Positions 31,063-40,830 of a stretch of DNA of 64,000 bases are shown here, in pieces. Within the stretch, counting starts at the first letter, position 1. Each line of letters starts with the position of its first letter. The notes below the pieces were generated by a model. The model ran no database searches. It was not told the DNA's origin and saw only the letters and a program-made list of their open reading frames with translations. Made by a program: the position numbers and the translations under genes. Source of the stretch: Neisseriaceae bacterium PsAf (GTDB lineage Bacteria; Pseudomonadota; Gammaproteobacteria; Burkholderiales; Neisseriaceae); assembly GCA_017114885.1 (NCBI GenBank), contig WNLJ01000030.1, positions 34,031-98,030 on the forward strand. The letters run 5' to 3'.

Positions 31063-32044
31063 ATGAAAATCGTTCAATCTAATTTAATTTTAGTTTCTAT
31101 ACTAGTTGCTTTAAATAATATTGGCTTTGCCAGTACTCATTTATTGCCTGATGTCGCTGTTTCAGAAACTGAAAATCATATTGTTATTAACGTCCCCAAC
31201 GTACGCCTTTACGTATATCCTTTACGTATATAAAGAGGGGAATTATGACAGCGATTATCCAATTGCAGTAGGTAAAGGACTGAATCAAACACCTATGGGA
31301 GACTATCAGATTGGTGTTCGTGCTCACAATCCTACATGGTACATACCAGCCAGTATTCAAAAAGAACGCAAACAGAAAGGTCTAGCTGATATTAAGACCA
31401 TTCCACCTGGTCCTAATAACCCACTAGGCCCTCTTTTTATTCGTTTTGGAGAAGATAAGCTTGGTCTAGGTATTCATGGTACTAATGCACCCAATAGTGT
31501 CCCAGGCGTTAGAAGCCATGGATGTGTACGCATGAAAAATGAAGACATTACTCAGTTAGATAAAAAAATTAAACGTGGTGATTTTGTTAGCGTTACCTAT
31601 CAACTGTACGCTTTGAATATAGATGAAAATAAACAACTTTGGTTTCAAAAATACCAAAATCCTTATAAACTCGAAGATAAAGATTTACAGCAAATTAAAA
31701 CAACATTAGCCTTATGGGAACAAGAAACTGGCCAATCTATTAATTCTCAAAAATTAAATCAATTATTTAAAAAAGCACAAACAAAACCAAGTTGTTTAAC
31801 CTGTACTCAAAAAAATCCTAAGATTAAAGGGAAGCTTCAGTCAATTGCTTGGACAGAGAGCAAAACCGAGATTAGAACACCTGAATACTCGAGAACAATA
31901 GATGAATTAATTATTGAGGAATTTTTATTTAATCCTATGATTAAATTACCTCAAAAAATTTGGGAACCTAAGCTGCCAAAAACAGAAGATACTCTTAATG
32001 AATCTATTAATGAACCTATCAACGAAACAGATAATTTATTCTAA
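31063..32044 (+). pseudogene. L,D-transpeptidase (YkuD/ErfK family), frameshifted by a duplication
   Basis: The gene starts MKIVQSNLILVSILVALNNI, a signal peptide ending near GFAS. The frame runs through HIVINVPNVRLYVY and then breaks; the rest, from KEGNYDSDYPIAVGKG onward, is in another frame. That part carries the catalytic motif HGTNAPNSVPGVRSHGCVRM, with Cys in SHGC. A 13-bp perfect tandem duplication (31206-31231) sits exactly at the break. Removing one copy restores a 322-residue protein. Such enzymes form 3-3 crosslinks or attach proteins to peptidoglycan. hisF follows 14 bases later. Confidence 0.92.
31206..31231. repeat. 13-bp perfect tandem duplication in the L,D-transpeptidase gene
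   Basis: cctttacgtatat occurs twice head to tail at 31206-31218 and 31219-31231, with no matching flank bases. Thirteen bases shift the frame by one. With one copy the gene reads NVRLYVYKEGNYD without interruption. Confidence 0.98.
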
Positions 32045-32058
32045 GCCAAAGGATACAT

Positions 32059-32820
32059 ATGTTAGCTAAAAGAATTATTCCTTGTTTGGATGTCAATCAG
32101 GGACGTGTGGTAAAAGGTATTAATTTCGTTGATTTAATTGACGCCGGAGATCCTGTACAAGTAGCACAAAAATATAACGATGAAGGGGCGGATGAACTTA
32201 CTTTTTTGGACATTACAGCAAGCTCTGATAATCGCAATACCATTCTAGAAACCATAGAAAAAGTTGCTGCCCAGATTTTTATTCCTCTTACGGTAGGTGG
32301 CGGTATTCGCTCTTTATCTGATATACGAAATTTATTAAATGTTGGTGCGGATAAAGTCAGCATTAATACAAGTGCTATTCAAAATCCAGATCTCATCAAC
32401 CAAGCGAGTGATTTTTTCGGCAAACAAGCAATTGTTGTGGCAATTGATGCTAAATTTAACCCTCAGAAACAGTCATGGGAAGTTTATACTCACGGAGGAA
32501 GAAAAGAAACAGGTTTAAATGCTGTATTATGGGCTAAAGAAATGGAAAAAAGAGGTGCCGGAGAATTACTACTCACCTCTATGGATAGAGATGGTACTAA
32601 AAATGGTTTTGATTTAGAATTAACCAAAGCCATCACTCAAAAAGTAAACATTCCTGTCATTGCTTCAGGTGGAGTGGGCAATATTAAACATCTCATTGAA
32701 GGTATTACCATTGGTGGTGCTGATGCGGTGTTAGCTGCCAGTATCTTTCATTTTGGAGAAGTATCTATTTTAGACGCTAAAAAAGAAATGCAAAAACATA
32801 ATATAGAGGTCCGTTTATAA
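32059..32820 (+). CDS. hisF: Imidazole glycerol phosphate synthase, cyclase subunit
   Basis: HisF with HisH makes imidazole glycerol phosphate and AICAR in histidine synthesis. The catalytic aspartates are in [14 protein letters not shown] and VVAIDAK, and the TIM-barrel phosphate sites in VGGGIRS and ASGGVGN. The product is 253 residues, as usual. It overlaps hisI by one base (TAATG). hisH and hisA are not in the window upstream; an L,D-transpeptidase gene is there instead. Confidence 0.97.
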   Translation: MLAKRIIPCLDVNQGRVVKGINFVDLIDAGDPVQVAQKYNDEGADELTFLDITASSDNRNTILETIEKVAAQIFIPLTVGGGIRSLSDIRNLLNVGADKVSINTSAIQNPDLINQASDFFGKQAIVVAIDAKFNPQKQSWEVYTHGGRKETGLNAVLWAKEMEKRGAGELLLTSMDRDGTKNGFDLELTKAITQKVNIPVIASGGVGNIKHLIEGITIGGADAVLAASIFHFGEVSILDAKKEMQKHNIEVRL

Positions 32821-33236
32821 TGAATAAAACCACCTTAAATACTTTGTTAAGCGGCATTCATTGGGATGACAATGGTTTAATCCCGGTCATTGCACAAGAC
32901 ACGAAAACTAAAAAAGTATTAATGTTGGCATGGATGAACAAAGAGGCCCTAATAAAAACTTGTGAAACCAAACAAGTTCATTATTTTAGCCGCTCCCGAA
33001 ATCAATTATGGCTTAAAGGAGAATCTTCTGGCCATTACCAAAACCTTAAAAATATTTATTTAGACTGCGATGCTGATGTATTATTAGTAGAAATAGAACA
33101 AATAGGCGGTATTAGCTGTCATACAGGGAGGGAAAGTTGCTTTTTTAAAAGGTGGGATGGTGAGCAATGGCAAGTTTCAGAACCTGTATTAAAAAACCCG
33201 CAAGATATTTATAACGGAATAAATTCTCATGAATAA
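32820..33236 (+). CDS. hisI: Phosphoribosyl-AMP cyclohydrolase
   Basis: HisI opens the purine ring of phosphoribosyl-AMP in the third step of histidine synthesis. Motifs VHYFSRSRNQLWLKGESSGH and the metal-binding DCDADVLL are seen, plus GGISCHTGRESCFF. It is 138 residues and separate from HisE, unlike the fused enterobacterial form. It overlaps hisF by 1 base and hisE by 8 bases, so translation is coupled. Confidence 0.96.
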   Translation: MNKTTLNTLLSGIHWDDNGLIPVIAQDTKTKKVLMLAWMNKEALIKTCETKQVHYFSRSRNQLWLKGESSGHYQNLKNIYLDCDADVLLVEIEQIGGISCHTGRESCFFKRWDGEQWQVSEPVLKNPQDIYNGINSHE

Positions 33237-33552
33237 TTTAGATGTGCTAATCGAGTTAACCAATACCATAGAAAATAGAAAGAATTCATCAGAATCTGAA
33301 TCTTATGTGGCTTATTTATTTTCCTCAGGACAAGATAAGATTCTAAAAAAAGTAATCGAAGAAGCTGGTGAAGTCTTGATGGCCTCGAAGGATAATGACC
33401 CTACTCATATTACTAAAGAAGTGGCAGATTTATTGTTTCACAGCATGGTATTATTAAGTTATCATAACCTCAGCATAGAAGATGTTTTAACTGAATTAAA
33501 ATCAAGACAAAATATTTCTGGATTAGAAGAAAAAGCGTCTAGAAATTTATAA
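33229..33552 (+). CDS. hisE: Phosphoribosyl-ATP pyrophosphatase
   Basis: HisE removes pyrophosphate from phosphoribosyl-ATP. The 107-residue all-helical MazG-like protein contains KVIEEAGEVLMASK and ITKEVADLLFHSMVLL, which supply the acidic metal ligands. It overlaps hisI and is followed by tatA after 14 bases, so the his genes and tatABC form one run. Confidence 0.95.
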   Translation: MNNLDVLIELTNTIENRKNSSESESYVAYLFSSGQDKILKKVIEEAGEVLMASKDNDPTHITKEVADLLFHSMVLLSYHNLSIEDVLTELKSRQNISGLEEKASRNL

Positions 33553-33566
33553 ACTAGGAGAGAAAA

Positions 33567-33764
33567 ATGGGTAGTTTAAGCATATGGCATTGGCTAATTT
33601 TAGCATTGGTTATCGTATTAATTTTCGGAACAAGTAAATTAAAGAATGCCGGTAAAGATTTAGGTTCCGCTATTCATGACTTTAAAAAAGGTCTTAATGG
33701 GGAAGAAGAACCTAAAAATAAGAAAGAAGATACTACACAAAAAATAAAAGATGATAGCCAGTAA
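33567..33764 (+). CDS. tatA: Twin-arginine translocase subunit TatA
   Basis: TatA oligomers form the transient pore of the Tat export system for folded proteins. The 65-residue product has one N-terminal membrane helix ([17 protein letters not shown]), the conserved FGTSKL hinge, an amphipathic helix with FKKGLNG and a charged tail. GGAG precedes the ATG. It is followed by tatB after 16 bases. Confidence 0.97.
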   Translation: MGSLSIWHWLILALVIVLIFGTSKLKNAGKDLGSAIHDFKKGLNGEEEPKNKKEDTTQKIKDDSQ

Positions 33765-33780
33765 TCTTGTGTAAGCAATT

Positions 33781-34236
33781 ATGTTTGATTTAAGTTTTGC
33801 AGAAATTTTAGTCATCCTAATCGTGGCACTTGTTGTTTTAGGTCCCGAAAAGTTGCCAAAATTTGCTCGTTTTATAGGAAATACAATTAATAAGGTTAAA
33901 GGACTGGGACAGCAAATTCAATCTACACTAGTAGAACAAACTGAAGAAACTGAAATAAGCGAAATTAGTCAATCAATTAAAGACAGCGTTGGTGATTTAA
34001 CACAACAATTCAAAAAAGATTTATCTGGATTAAAAGATGATTTACCAAATGTTCAAGAAAAATTTCTGTTCGGTGATCCAGTACCTGATGATGATCATTT
34101 GGATTATATAGACAGACCTAATATTAAATCATCTTTGTCAAATAAACGCAGAAGAAGCCAACGCAACAAATACAAACAACAAATAAGTTTTAATAAAAAA
34201 CCATCTTCATCTAAAATAAATCGTCATTTAAAATGA
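33781..34236 (+). CDS. tatB: Twin-arginine translocase subunit TatB
   Basis: TatB works with TatC as the signal-peptide receptor. The N-terminus MFDLSFAEILVILIVALVVL and the GPEKLP hinge are diagnostic, followed by a long amphipathic helix. The last about 40 residues are strongly basic (SNKRRRSQRNKYK). The stop overlaps the tatC start by 4 bases (ATGA). Confidence 0.96.
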   Translation: MFDLSFAEILVILIVALVVLGPEKLPKFARFIGNTINKVKGLGQQIQSTLVEQTEETEISEISQSIKDSVGDLTQQFKKDLSGLKDDLPNVQEKFLFGDPVPDDDHLDYIDRPNIKSSLSNKRRRSQRNKYKQQISFNKKPSSSKINRHLK

Positions 34237-34976
34237 ATAACCAGCCAGAAGATCAAAAAAAGTACAGTTCTTTAACAGGGCATTTAATCGAACTAAGATC
34301 GCGATTAATTAAGGTGATTTTGGTCTTGATTTTTTTAGTTATTATTCTTACGCCATTTCTACAAGAAATAATCACCTACATTACACATCCTATGCTTGCC
34401 TCTTTACCTGAAGGCAACAAAATGAGCATTACTGGGGTTTTAGAAGGGATTATTGTTCCACTCAAAGTTTTGCTGGCAACTGCCTTTATTATTTCACTTC
34501 CTTTTACCTTATATCAGGCTTGGGCTTTTATTGCGCCAGGACTATACAGTAAAGAAAAAAAAGTAGCACTGCCTATTCTTCTCTCTAGCCTGCTCTTATT
34601 TTTCTTAGGGATGGCTTTTTGTTATTTTATATTCTTTCCAGCTCTTTTTACGGTCGCTGCAACTTTCACACCTAAAGACGTTGCTTATTATATTCCCACT
34701 ATCAATAATTACATTTCATTTATTCTGACTATGTTTATTGTTTTTGGGCTGGCATTCCAAGTTCCTATTGTTATGTTTGTTTTAAACAAAATGGGCGCTA
34801 TTTCTATACAACAATTTAAAAGTTTTAGAGGCTATGCCATTATTGCCGCCTTCGCTATCGCCGCAATCACAACACCTCCAGACATTATTTCACAATTTTT
34901 CTTAGCGATACCATTAGTGGTCTTATATGAGCTAGGCTTAATCGCTTGTCACTTAAATAAAAACAATAATAACTAA
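34233..34976 (+). CDS. tatC: Twin-arginine translocase subunit TatC
   Basis: TatC recognises twin-arginine signal peptides. The 247-residue protein has six hydrophobic segments; the N-terminal LTGHLIELRSRLIKV, the FALPFTLYQ-like segment SLPFTLYQAWAFIAPGLY and the later FGLAFQVPIVMF are family hallmarks. It ends with an asparagine-rich tail and is only 6 bases from the convergent mltD. Confidence 0.97.
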   Translation: MNNQPEDQKKYSSLTGHLIELRSRLIKVILVLIFLVIILTPFLQEIITYITHPMLASLPEGNKMSITGVLEGIIVPLKVLLATAFIISLPFTLYQAWAFIAPGLYSKEKKVALPILLSSLLLFFLGMAFCYFIFFPALFTVAATFTPKDVAYYIPTINNYISFILTMFIVFGLAFQVPIVMFVLNKMGAISIQQFKSFRGYAIIAAFAIAAITTPPDIISQFFLAIPLVVLYELGLIACHLNKNNNN

Positions 34977-34982
34977 CTATAT

Positions 34983-36398
34983 CTAACGCCGCGTTGATTT
35001 TTTAGCATTCTTGGTATTGTTATTTTTTTTAGTTGTTTGGACAACCTTTTTTTTACCATTAGATTTTTTATTAGATACCTTAATAATGCCACTATTTTTT
35101 GATTTTGGACCAGATACTTTATTTGATTTATTATAAACAATTCGAACACTTTTCTTTTTAGAAAAAGAAAGTGGTGATTCAAAATCATTTAAACTTAGTA
35201 CTGAGAATTGATCTGAAACTAATTCAGAAATATTATTTCCCTTAGGGAGTCTAAAGAAAATTGTTTTTCCTGCAGGAACAACTCCTGAACCAAGATTATT
35301 ATAACTTTGTAAATCTGCCACAGGAATATTCAATGCGCTCGATATCTCGCCAATCGTTTGAGAATTCTGTATTTTTAAAGCATACCAACTCGATTGATCT
35401 TTCTTTATCATACGATTATAGTTATCAAAAAAACGACGATAACTACTTCTAGGTATCAATAAATTCCGATTATTATTAGGGACATAAATCGCTGCTTTGT
35501 AGCTAGGATTAAGATTTTGAATTTCAGATAAGGGGACGTTAGCTAATTGGGCTATGGTTTGCAGGGCAATGGGGTGATTAATTTTTACATTCTCAAAGTA
35601 AGGTTTATTGGCTAAATTAGCTACTGATAAATTATACGCTTTATGGTTACGAATAATATTTCTTACTGCCAATAATTTAGGCACATAATTAGTCGTTTCC
35701 TTAGGCAGTCTCAAATTATCAAAACTAGGGTATAAACCCTTTGCTTGAGCCTCATCAATGGCTTTCTGTACCCTATTCTCCCCTGCGTTATAAGCAGCAA
35801 TTGCCAATGGCCAATCACCAAATAAACTATATAGATACTCTAAGTAGTCCAAAGCAGCCATAGTCGCAGCATAAAAATCATCGCGCCCGTCATATAAATT
35901 AGTTAAATCCAAGCCGTACTGTTTACCTGTTGCTGGCATAAACTGCCAAATACCTTTAGCCCCTGCATGAGATTTAACACTAGGCGTAAAGCGACTTTCT
36001 ATAAATGGCAATAAGACAATCTCTCCTGGCATATTTCTTCTTGCTACTTCATTAACAATAAAATGCATATAAGGCGCACTTCTTACTAAAGTTTGATTAA
36101 AATATTCAGGATGAGCAATAAACGCATCTTCATATTTTTGTGTTAAATCAGGACGCACATTGCCCAAATGAAACATCTTAGTTAATTGATTGACTAAATT
36201 AGGATCTATATTTTTAGATTGTGCATTTTTACTTAGAGGCTGTGCGTTTAAAAAAATAATATAACCCTCTATATTCTGAGAGACCTCGGAGTCTAACGCT
36301 GTTTGCTTCTGTGCCTGAGAATTAGCTGCATAATGATACTGACCAAATAACAACCCCAAAACAGGAACCCATTTTACAAACTTTCGAATTTGTCTCAT
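34983..36398 (-). CDS. mltD: Membrane-bound lytic transglycosylase D-like protein
   Basis: The protein cuts peptidoglycan glycan strands. After an N-terminal hydrophobic signal-like segment (residues about 8-24), the SLT domain shows the catalytic region LLPFIESRFTPSVKSHAGAK, GIWQFMP and AIAAYNAGENRV. A LysM-like repeat (about residues 335-390: SWYALKIQNSQTIGEISSAL) binds glycan. The last about 50 residues are a lysine- and asparagine-rich tail, which is unusual and could bind negatively charged wall or nucleic acid. The product is 471 residues. rho is 33 bases upstream. Confidence 0.9.
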   Translation of the reverse strand: MRQIRKFVKWVPVLGLLFGQYHYAANSQAQKQTALDSEVSQNIEGYIIFLNAQPLSKNAQSKNIDPNLVNQLTKMFHLGNVRPDLTQKYEDAFIAHPEYFNQTLVRSAPYMHFIVNEVARRNMPGEIVLLPFIESRFTPSVKSHAGAKGIWQFMPATGKQYGLDLTNLYDGRDDFYAATMAALDYLEYLYSLFGDWPLAIAAYNAGENRVQKAIDEAQAKGLYPSFDNLRLPKETTNYVPKLLAVRNIIRNHKAYNLSVANLANKPYFENVKINHPIALQTIAQLANVPLSEIQNLNPSYKAAIYVPNNNRNLLIPRSSYRRFFDNYNRMIKKDQSSWYALKIQNSQTIGEISSALNIPVADLQSYNNLGSGVVPAGKTIFFRLPKGNNISELVSDQFSVLSLNDFESPLSFSKKKSVRIVYNKSNKVSGPKSKNSGIIKVSNKKSNGKKKVVQTTKKNNNTKNAKKSTRR

Positions 36399-36431
36399 CT
36401 CTCTCTTATCCTAATAAGTTTTATAATTATT

Positions 36432-37691
36432 TTATTTGCCTTTCATAAGTTCAAAAAAATCAGCATTGCTCTTAGAACGTTTTAATTTATCCAATAAAAA
36501 TTCCATGGCTTCTACATCATCCATAGGATGTAAAAACTTACGCAACAACCACATTTTTTGTAACTCATCATTCGGTACCAATAATTCCTCTTTTCTAGTG
36601 CCTGAACGATTAATACTAATTGCTGGAAATACTCTTTTTTCCGCTAAACGTCTTTCTAAGTGTAACTCTAAATTACCTGTTCCTTTAAACTCCTCATAGA
36701 TCACATCGTCCATTCTACTACCAGTTTCTACCAACGCTGTAGCAATAATGGTCAATGACCCTCCCTCTTCCATATTACGCGCTGCTCCAAAGAAACGTTT
36801 AGGTCGATGCAAGGCATTGGCATCCACCCCACCTGTTAAAATCTTACCAGAAGCAGGTGCTACCGTATTATAAGCTCTTGCCAATCTAGTAATAGAATCC
36901 AATAAAATAACCACATCTTTTTTATGTTCAACCAAACGTTTGGCTTTTTCAATTACCATTTCAGCTACCTGAACATGCCTTTGTGCTGGTTCATCAAATG
37001 TTGATGCTACCACTTCACCTCTAACAGAGCGACTCATATCCGTCAACTCCTCCGGACGTTCATCAATGAGCAACACCATTAATTCAACATCTGGATAATT
37101 TGCTGTAATAGAATGTGCTATCTTTTGCAACATTACCGTCTTACCCGTTTTAGGAGGCGCTACCAACAATGCCCTTTGACCACATCCAATAGGTGCAATT
37201 AAATCAATTGCTCTGCCCGTTAGATTTTCATCATTGGGGTCATCAGATTCTAGGACTATTCTACGAGTAGGGAATAAAGGTGTCAAATTTTCGAATAATA
37301 TCTTATGCTTGCAAACTTCTGGATCATCACCGTTAATAACATCAGGTTTCACCAAAGCAAAGTAACGTTCACCATCTTTAGGCGCTCGCACACCTCCCTC
37401 GATGGTATCGCCTGTTTGTAAATTAAAGCGTCTAATTTGGTTCGGACTGACATAAATATCATCAGGACTTGCTAAATAAGAAGTATCAGCACTCCTTAAA
37501 AAACCAAATCCATCAGGTAAAATTTCTAAGGTTCCTTTACCCGTAAAACTTTCGCCATTCTTCACTAATTGCCTAACAATTGCAAAAACTAAATCTTGCT
37601 TTCTAAAACGGTTAGGATTTTCTATTTTAAGTTCTTCCGCCTGCTCTAATAATTGATAGACGTGCAAATTTTGTAATTCGGATACATGCAT
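36432..37691 (-). CDS. rho: Transcription termination factor Rho
   Basis: Rho is the hexameric RNA helicase that ends transcription. The N-terminal RNA-binding domain shows [15 protein letters not shown]; the ATPase has Walker A ([12 protein letters not shown]), Walker B ([12 protein letters not shown]) and the Q- and R-loops. The 419-residue length is standard with no large insertion. The leader of about 290 bases upstream is shared with rraA and contains a hairpin. Confidence 0.98.
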   Translation of the reverse strand: MHVSELQNLHVYQLLEQAEELKIENPNRFRKQDLVFAIVRQLVKNGESFTGKGTLEILPDGFGFLRSADTSYLASPDDIYVSPNQIRRFNLQTGDTIEGGVRAPKDGERYFALVKPDVINGDDPEVCKHKILFENLTPLFPTRRIVLESDDPNDENLTGRAIDLIAPIGCGQRALLVAPPKTGKTVMLQKIAHSITANYPDVELMVLLIDERPEELTDMSRSVRGEVVASTFDEPAQRHVQVAEMVIEKAKRLVEHKKDVVILLDSITRLARAYNTVAPASGKILTGGVDANALHRPKRFFGAARNMEEGGSLTIIATALVETGSRMDDVIYEEFKGTGNLELHLERRLAEKRVFPAISINRSGTRKEELLVPNDELQKMWLLRKFLHPMDDVEAMEFLLDKLKRSKSNADFFELMKGK

Positions 37692-37981
37692 AATGATATA
37701 ATTCTTGAGTATATAATTTTGGATTTAATAAATATTAACGACAACCTTGCTTGAGACGGAAGTCTTCGCAAATTATGTGCGAAAATCAGCCCTTTTGATT
37801 TGCTAATCATAGCTTTAAGTTATGGTTAATGTCAATATAGCTTATCAAAAAAAACATTATATAAAAATTATATATGATAACTATATGTTTTTTATATGTT
37901 TTTATTTGGATAAAAAGTTTCTATTTTATTTATATAATTTCTCATTTATACTCAAAGTGTATTTTAACTAAAGGAAAAATT
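37692..37981. other. Divergent spacer between rho and rraA
   Basis: This 290-base gap holds no gene. Near 37772-37790, TTCGCA and TGCGAA form a 6-bp stem in what would be the rho leader RNA. Rho is autoregulated in other bacteria through its leader, so this could matter, but I see no known riboswitch. The right half is very AT-rich and must contain the rraA promoter; I could not fix its boxes. Confidence 0.4.
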
Positions 37982-38470
37982 ATGATTCTTAATTTTGAGA
38001 CAGCATCTATTATAGATACCGCTCCTGATACACCTTCTTGTGAAACTCAATTTAAAATCTATGGGCAAAGAAAGAAATTTTCAGGACCTATTAGAACAAT
38101 TAAATGCTTTAAAGATAACGGTATTATTAAAAAAACCATGAACTCTCCTTCCAAAGGAGAAGTTTTAGTAATTGATGGTGGTGCTTCTTATTTTAGCGCA
38201 CTTATGGGCGATATGATTGCCAAAGCAGGTATGGAAAATGGTTGGGCAGGAGTCATCATTAATGGCGTTATTCGCGATTCAGTAGAAATTAATCGCATGC
38301 ATTTTGGGATTAAAGCCTTAGGCACTAATCCAAGAAAAAGTAGTAAAGAGGGCGTTGGAGAAGTTGATATCCCTGTTACTTTTGGAAATGTTACCTTTGA
38401 GCCGGGTTACTACGTTTATAGTGATGAGGATGGTATTTTAGTCGCTCGTCACCCTATAAAAGAATTATAA
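37982..38470 (+). CDS. rraA: RraA-like protein (RNase E inhibitor / oxaloacetate decarboxylase family)
   Basis: The 162-residue protein has the family's pyruvate-aldolase-type site: VLVIDGGASYFSALMGDMIA followed by GWAGVIINGVIRD. In E. coli RraA binds RNase E; related proteins are 4-hydroxy-4-methyl-2-oxoglutarate aldolases. The sequence alone cannot separate the two. An upstream open frame of 36 codons was rejected because AAAGGA lies just before ATG 37982. A terminator follows. Confidence 0.85.
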   Translation: MILNFETASIIDTAPDTPSCETQFKIYGQRKKFSGPIRTIKCFKDNGIIKKTMNSPSKGEVLVIDGGASYFSALMGDMIAKAGMENGWAGVIINGVIRDSVEINRMHFGIKALGTNPRKSSKEGVGEVDIPVTFGNVTFEPGYYVYSDEDGILVARHPIKEL

Positions 38471-38497
38471 TAAAGAGCATAATGCTCTTTATTTTTT
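38471..38497. terminator. Terminator after rraA, shared with the convergent lipoprotein gene
   Basis: TAAAGAGCA pairs perfectly with TGCTCTTTA around a TAA loop and is followed by TTTTTT on the plus strand. It sits between the ends of the two convergent genes. Confidence 0.88.
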
Positions 38498-38945
38498 ATT
38501 GACAAAATTCCTTACCCCAAGTTGTATGTCCTCTGTTCGCTTGACATTGAAAACTTGTCAGAACGTCTTGTACCACCCAATAATCACCTTCTTTTTTTAA
38601 TTTTATCTTGGTTTTTTGACCTGCAATCGAGTCATCTGCTAACCCCGTTTCAGTGACAGTAATTATAACTTCGCTATCTGATACATCCTGTCTATGAATA
38701 GAATATTTATAATTACCTTCTGCAAATTCCTCTTCTGGTGCCAATAAATCAATCACCTGAGATAAATCTTTAATTTTTGATTCTCTAATATGATTATTTA
38801 AAACATCTAAATCTAATTCTTCTTGTTCGTACCAACTTGTATCATCAGATGGGATAACGGATTCTTGAGATGATTCTTGAGAACAAGAAATTAAGAAAAA
38901 TCCAGCTAAAAGCAACACTAAAAAGCTTATATGTTTAAAAGACAT
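38496..38945 (-). CDS. Putative lipoprotein of unknown function
   Basis: From ATG 38945 the product is 149 residues with a lipoprotein signal (SFLVLLLAGFFLISC). The mature part is acidic and serine/glutamate-rich at first (QESSQESVIPSDD), then has a small beta-rich region with two late cysteines (FQCQANRGHTTWGKEFC) that may form a disulfide. I do not recognise it. It is convergent with rraA. Confidence 0.7.
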   Translation of the reverse strand: MSFKHISFLVLLLAGFFLISCSQESSQESVIPSDDTSWYEQEELDLDVLNNHIRESKIKDLSQVIDLLAPEEEFAEGNYKYSIHRQDVSDSEVIITVTETGLADDSIAGQKTKIKLKKEGDYWVVQDVLTSFQCQANRGHTTWGKEFCQ

Positions 38946-39064
38946 TAAAAATACCACAGCTATCCTTTTATAGTAAGTCTTACCAATATACCACTAAATG
39001 TTATTTACTTGAAGTTAAGTATAGATAAGAACACAGGTATATTAATAAATAATATTAAAACCTT

Positions 39065-40801
39065 TTATGAAGGAATTTTTAAATACAGCTGAGTAATTTT
39101 ATTATTTTCATCGGTATCTTTAACCGTTAGATAAAAGTCATCTCCCAGAGCCACTCTATCTCCTGGTGACGGTAAAGATTCTAGTTTTTTCTTTATGTAT
39201 TGGCTTGCGGTTAATTTTTCAGAAGATTCATCTAATTTTATGCCATACGCCATCGCTAAGTCTTGCATCAATAGATCAGGGTCTACATTAAATTCCCCGT
39301 AAAATTTCAAATTCTCACTAAACTCTTGCCGTGTATTATTAAATCTTCTTGCAAGACTTTTTGAAGTTTCTTCGGGAGCTACATACCAAATAAAATCTTT
39401 TTCTTGCATTTGGGTGCTAAATTTAGCATCCACTAATTCATCATTTCTTAACATAGCAAAAAACCGAATACTTTCATCGCCCACTTCTCTACCAATTTTA
39501 AAAGGATTCTTTCCAATTGCCTCTGAGTCTTTATGGACCTTATAACCAAATAAATCAACCACTGCTTTATCTCCAACCCAAATGGATTGGGTAGCATCGG
39601 CTTCGATTTTTGCGGGCAATGTAACTTTGAATAATTTAGCCATAAAAGGGATAGTCGATCCTTGAATAATCAAAGAAAAAATCACTATCGCAAATCCTAT
39701 ATCAAATAAAAAGTAAGCATCTTTTACGCCCATCATGACGGGTAAAATAGCCAATGTGACGGGAACAGCACCTCTTAGCCCCACCCAGCTAATATAATGT
39801 TTTTCATTTTTAGCAAAATTAAAAAACATTAAACTTGTCCAAACAGCAAAAGGTCGTGCTACAAACATCAAAAATAGAGCAATTAACATTGCACTTGGTG
39901 CTGAAGATATAAGACGTTCTGGAGAAACCAGTAAACCCAAGACCAAGAACATAGATGCTTGAGCTAGCCAAGCCAAGCCATCAGTAACACTCAACACATA
40001 ATCTATTTTATTTCTTTGTAAATTACCAATAATGATTCCAGAAATATAGACTGCTAAAAATCCACTACCTCCCGATAAATTGGTTAACGCAAAAACTAAC
40101 AATCCACCAGAAACAACTAAAAGAGCATACAAACCTTGAGGCAAAGAGATACGTACTAAAGTAACCCCTAAAATAACACCACCAACAATTCCCAAAATAA
40201 AACCAAGACCAAGTTGTTGTACCAACATCAGTAAAATAGAACTAAAACTAGTTATTTCTGGTTGTAAAATCAATTGAATAAAAATCGTTACTAATAAAAT
40301 AGCCATAGGATCATTAGCACCTGATTCAATTTCCAAAGTTGCCTTAACTTTATCAACCAATCTCACGCCACTATTTCTTAACAAGCCAAATACGGCAGCA
40401 GCATCGGTAGATCCTACAATCGCGGCAATTAAAAAGCCCATTTTCCAATCTCTATCAATCGGCAATAAGAAAGTAGCAAAAACACCTAAAGAAAGTACCG
40501 TTGCAACCACTCCCCAAGTAGCCAAAACCCCTGCTGGTTTAAACACCATTTTTATACTTTGTAGTTTAGTATTCAACCCCCCATCTAACAAAATGACAGC
40601 CAAACATAATTGGCTGATAAAAGTTGCCAGATAAAAATTATCAAATTTAATACCTCCTATCCCATCTTCGCCTGCTATCATGCCAACAAATAAAAATATC
40701 AATAAGAAAGGCAAACCTATTCTTGCTGATAATGTTGTTGCAATGATGCTAAAAAAAAGTAAAGCACCCGTTAAGAGAAAAAAAGTATTAATCGCGTCCA
40801 T
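39065..40801 (-). CDS. Potassium/proton antiporter, NhaP2 (CvrA) type
   Basis: The protein is a CPA1-family cation/proton antiporter. About twelve membrane helices fill residues 1-390, with the ion-site segment ESGANDPMAILL. The C-terminal 180 residues are cytosolic, with a TrkA-C-like region (DLFGYKVHKDSEAIGKNPFK) that probably senses nucleotides. The 578-residue length fits K+/H+ NhaP2. It follows the phosphatidylcholine synthase gene by 29 bases. Confidence 0.88.
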   Translation of the reverse strand: MDAINTFFLLTGALLFFSIIATTLSARIGLPFLLIFLFVGMIAGEDGIGGIKFDNFYLATFISQLCLAVILLDGGLNTKLQSIKMVFKPAGVLATWGVVATVLSLGVFATFLLPIDRDWKMGFLIAAIVGSTDAAAVFGLLRNSGVRLVDKVKATLEIESGANDPMAILLVTIFIQLILQPEITSFSSILLMLVQQLGLGFILGIVGGVILGVTLVRISLPQGLYALLVVSGGLLVFALTNLSGGSGFLAVYISGIIIGNLQRNKIDYVLSVTDGLAWLAQASMFLVLGLLVSPERLISSAPSAMLIALFLMFVARPFAVWTSLMFFNFAKNEKHYISWVGLRGAVPVTLAILPVMMGVKDAYFLFDIGFAIVIFSLIIQGSTIPFMAKLFKVTLPAKIEADATQSIWVGDKAVVDLFGYKVHKDSEAIGKNPFKIGREVGDESIRFFAMLRNDELVDAKFSTQMQEKDFIWYVAPEETSKSLARRFNNTRQEFSENLKFYGEFNVDPDLLMQDLAMAYGIKLDESSEKLTASQYIKKKLESLPSPGDRVALGDDFYLTVKDTDENNKITQLYLKIPS

Positions 40802-40830
40802 AAATTTTTATTTTTATCATAAATTGATGT

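Noticed and set aside
32000..32041. Repeat-like NES-INE-PIN-ETD stretch at the end of the L,D-transpeptidase gene
   Set aside because: The DNA units are imperfect and do not change the frame; it looks like an ordinary low-complexity tail.
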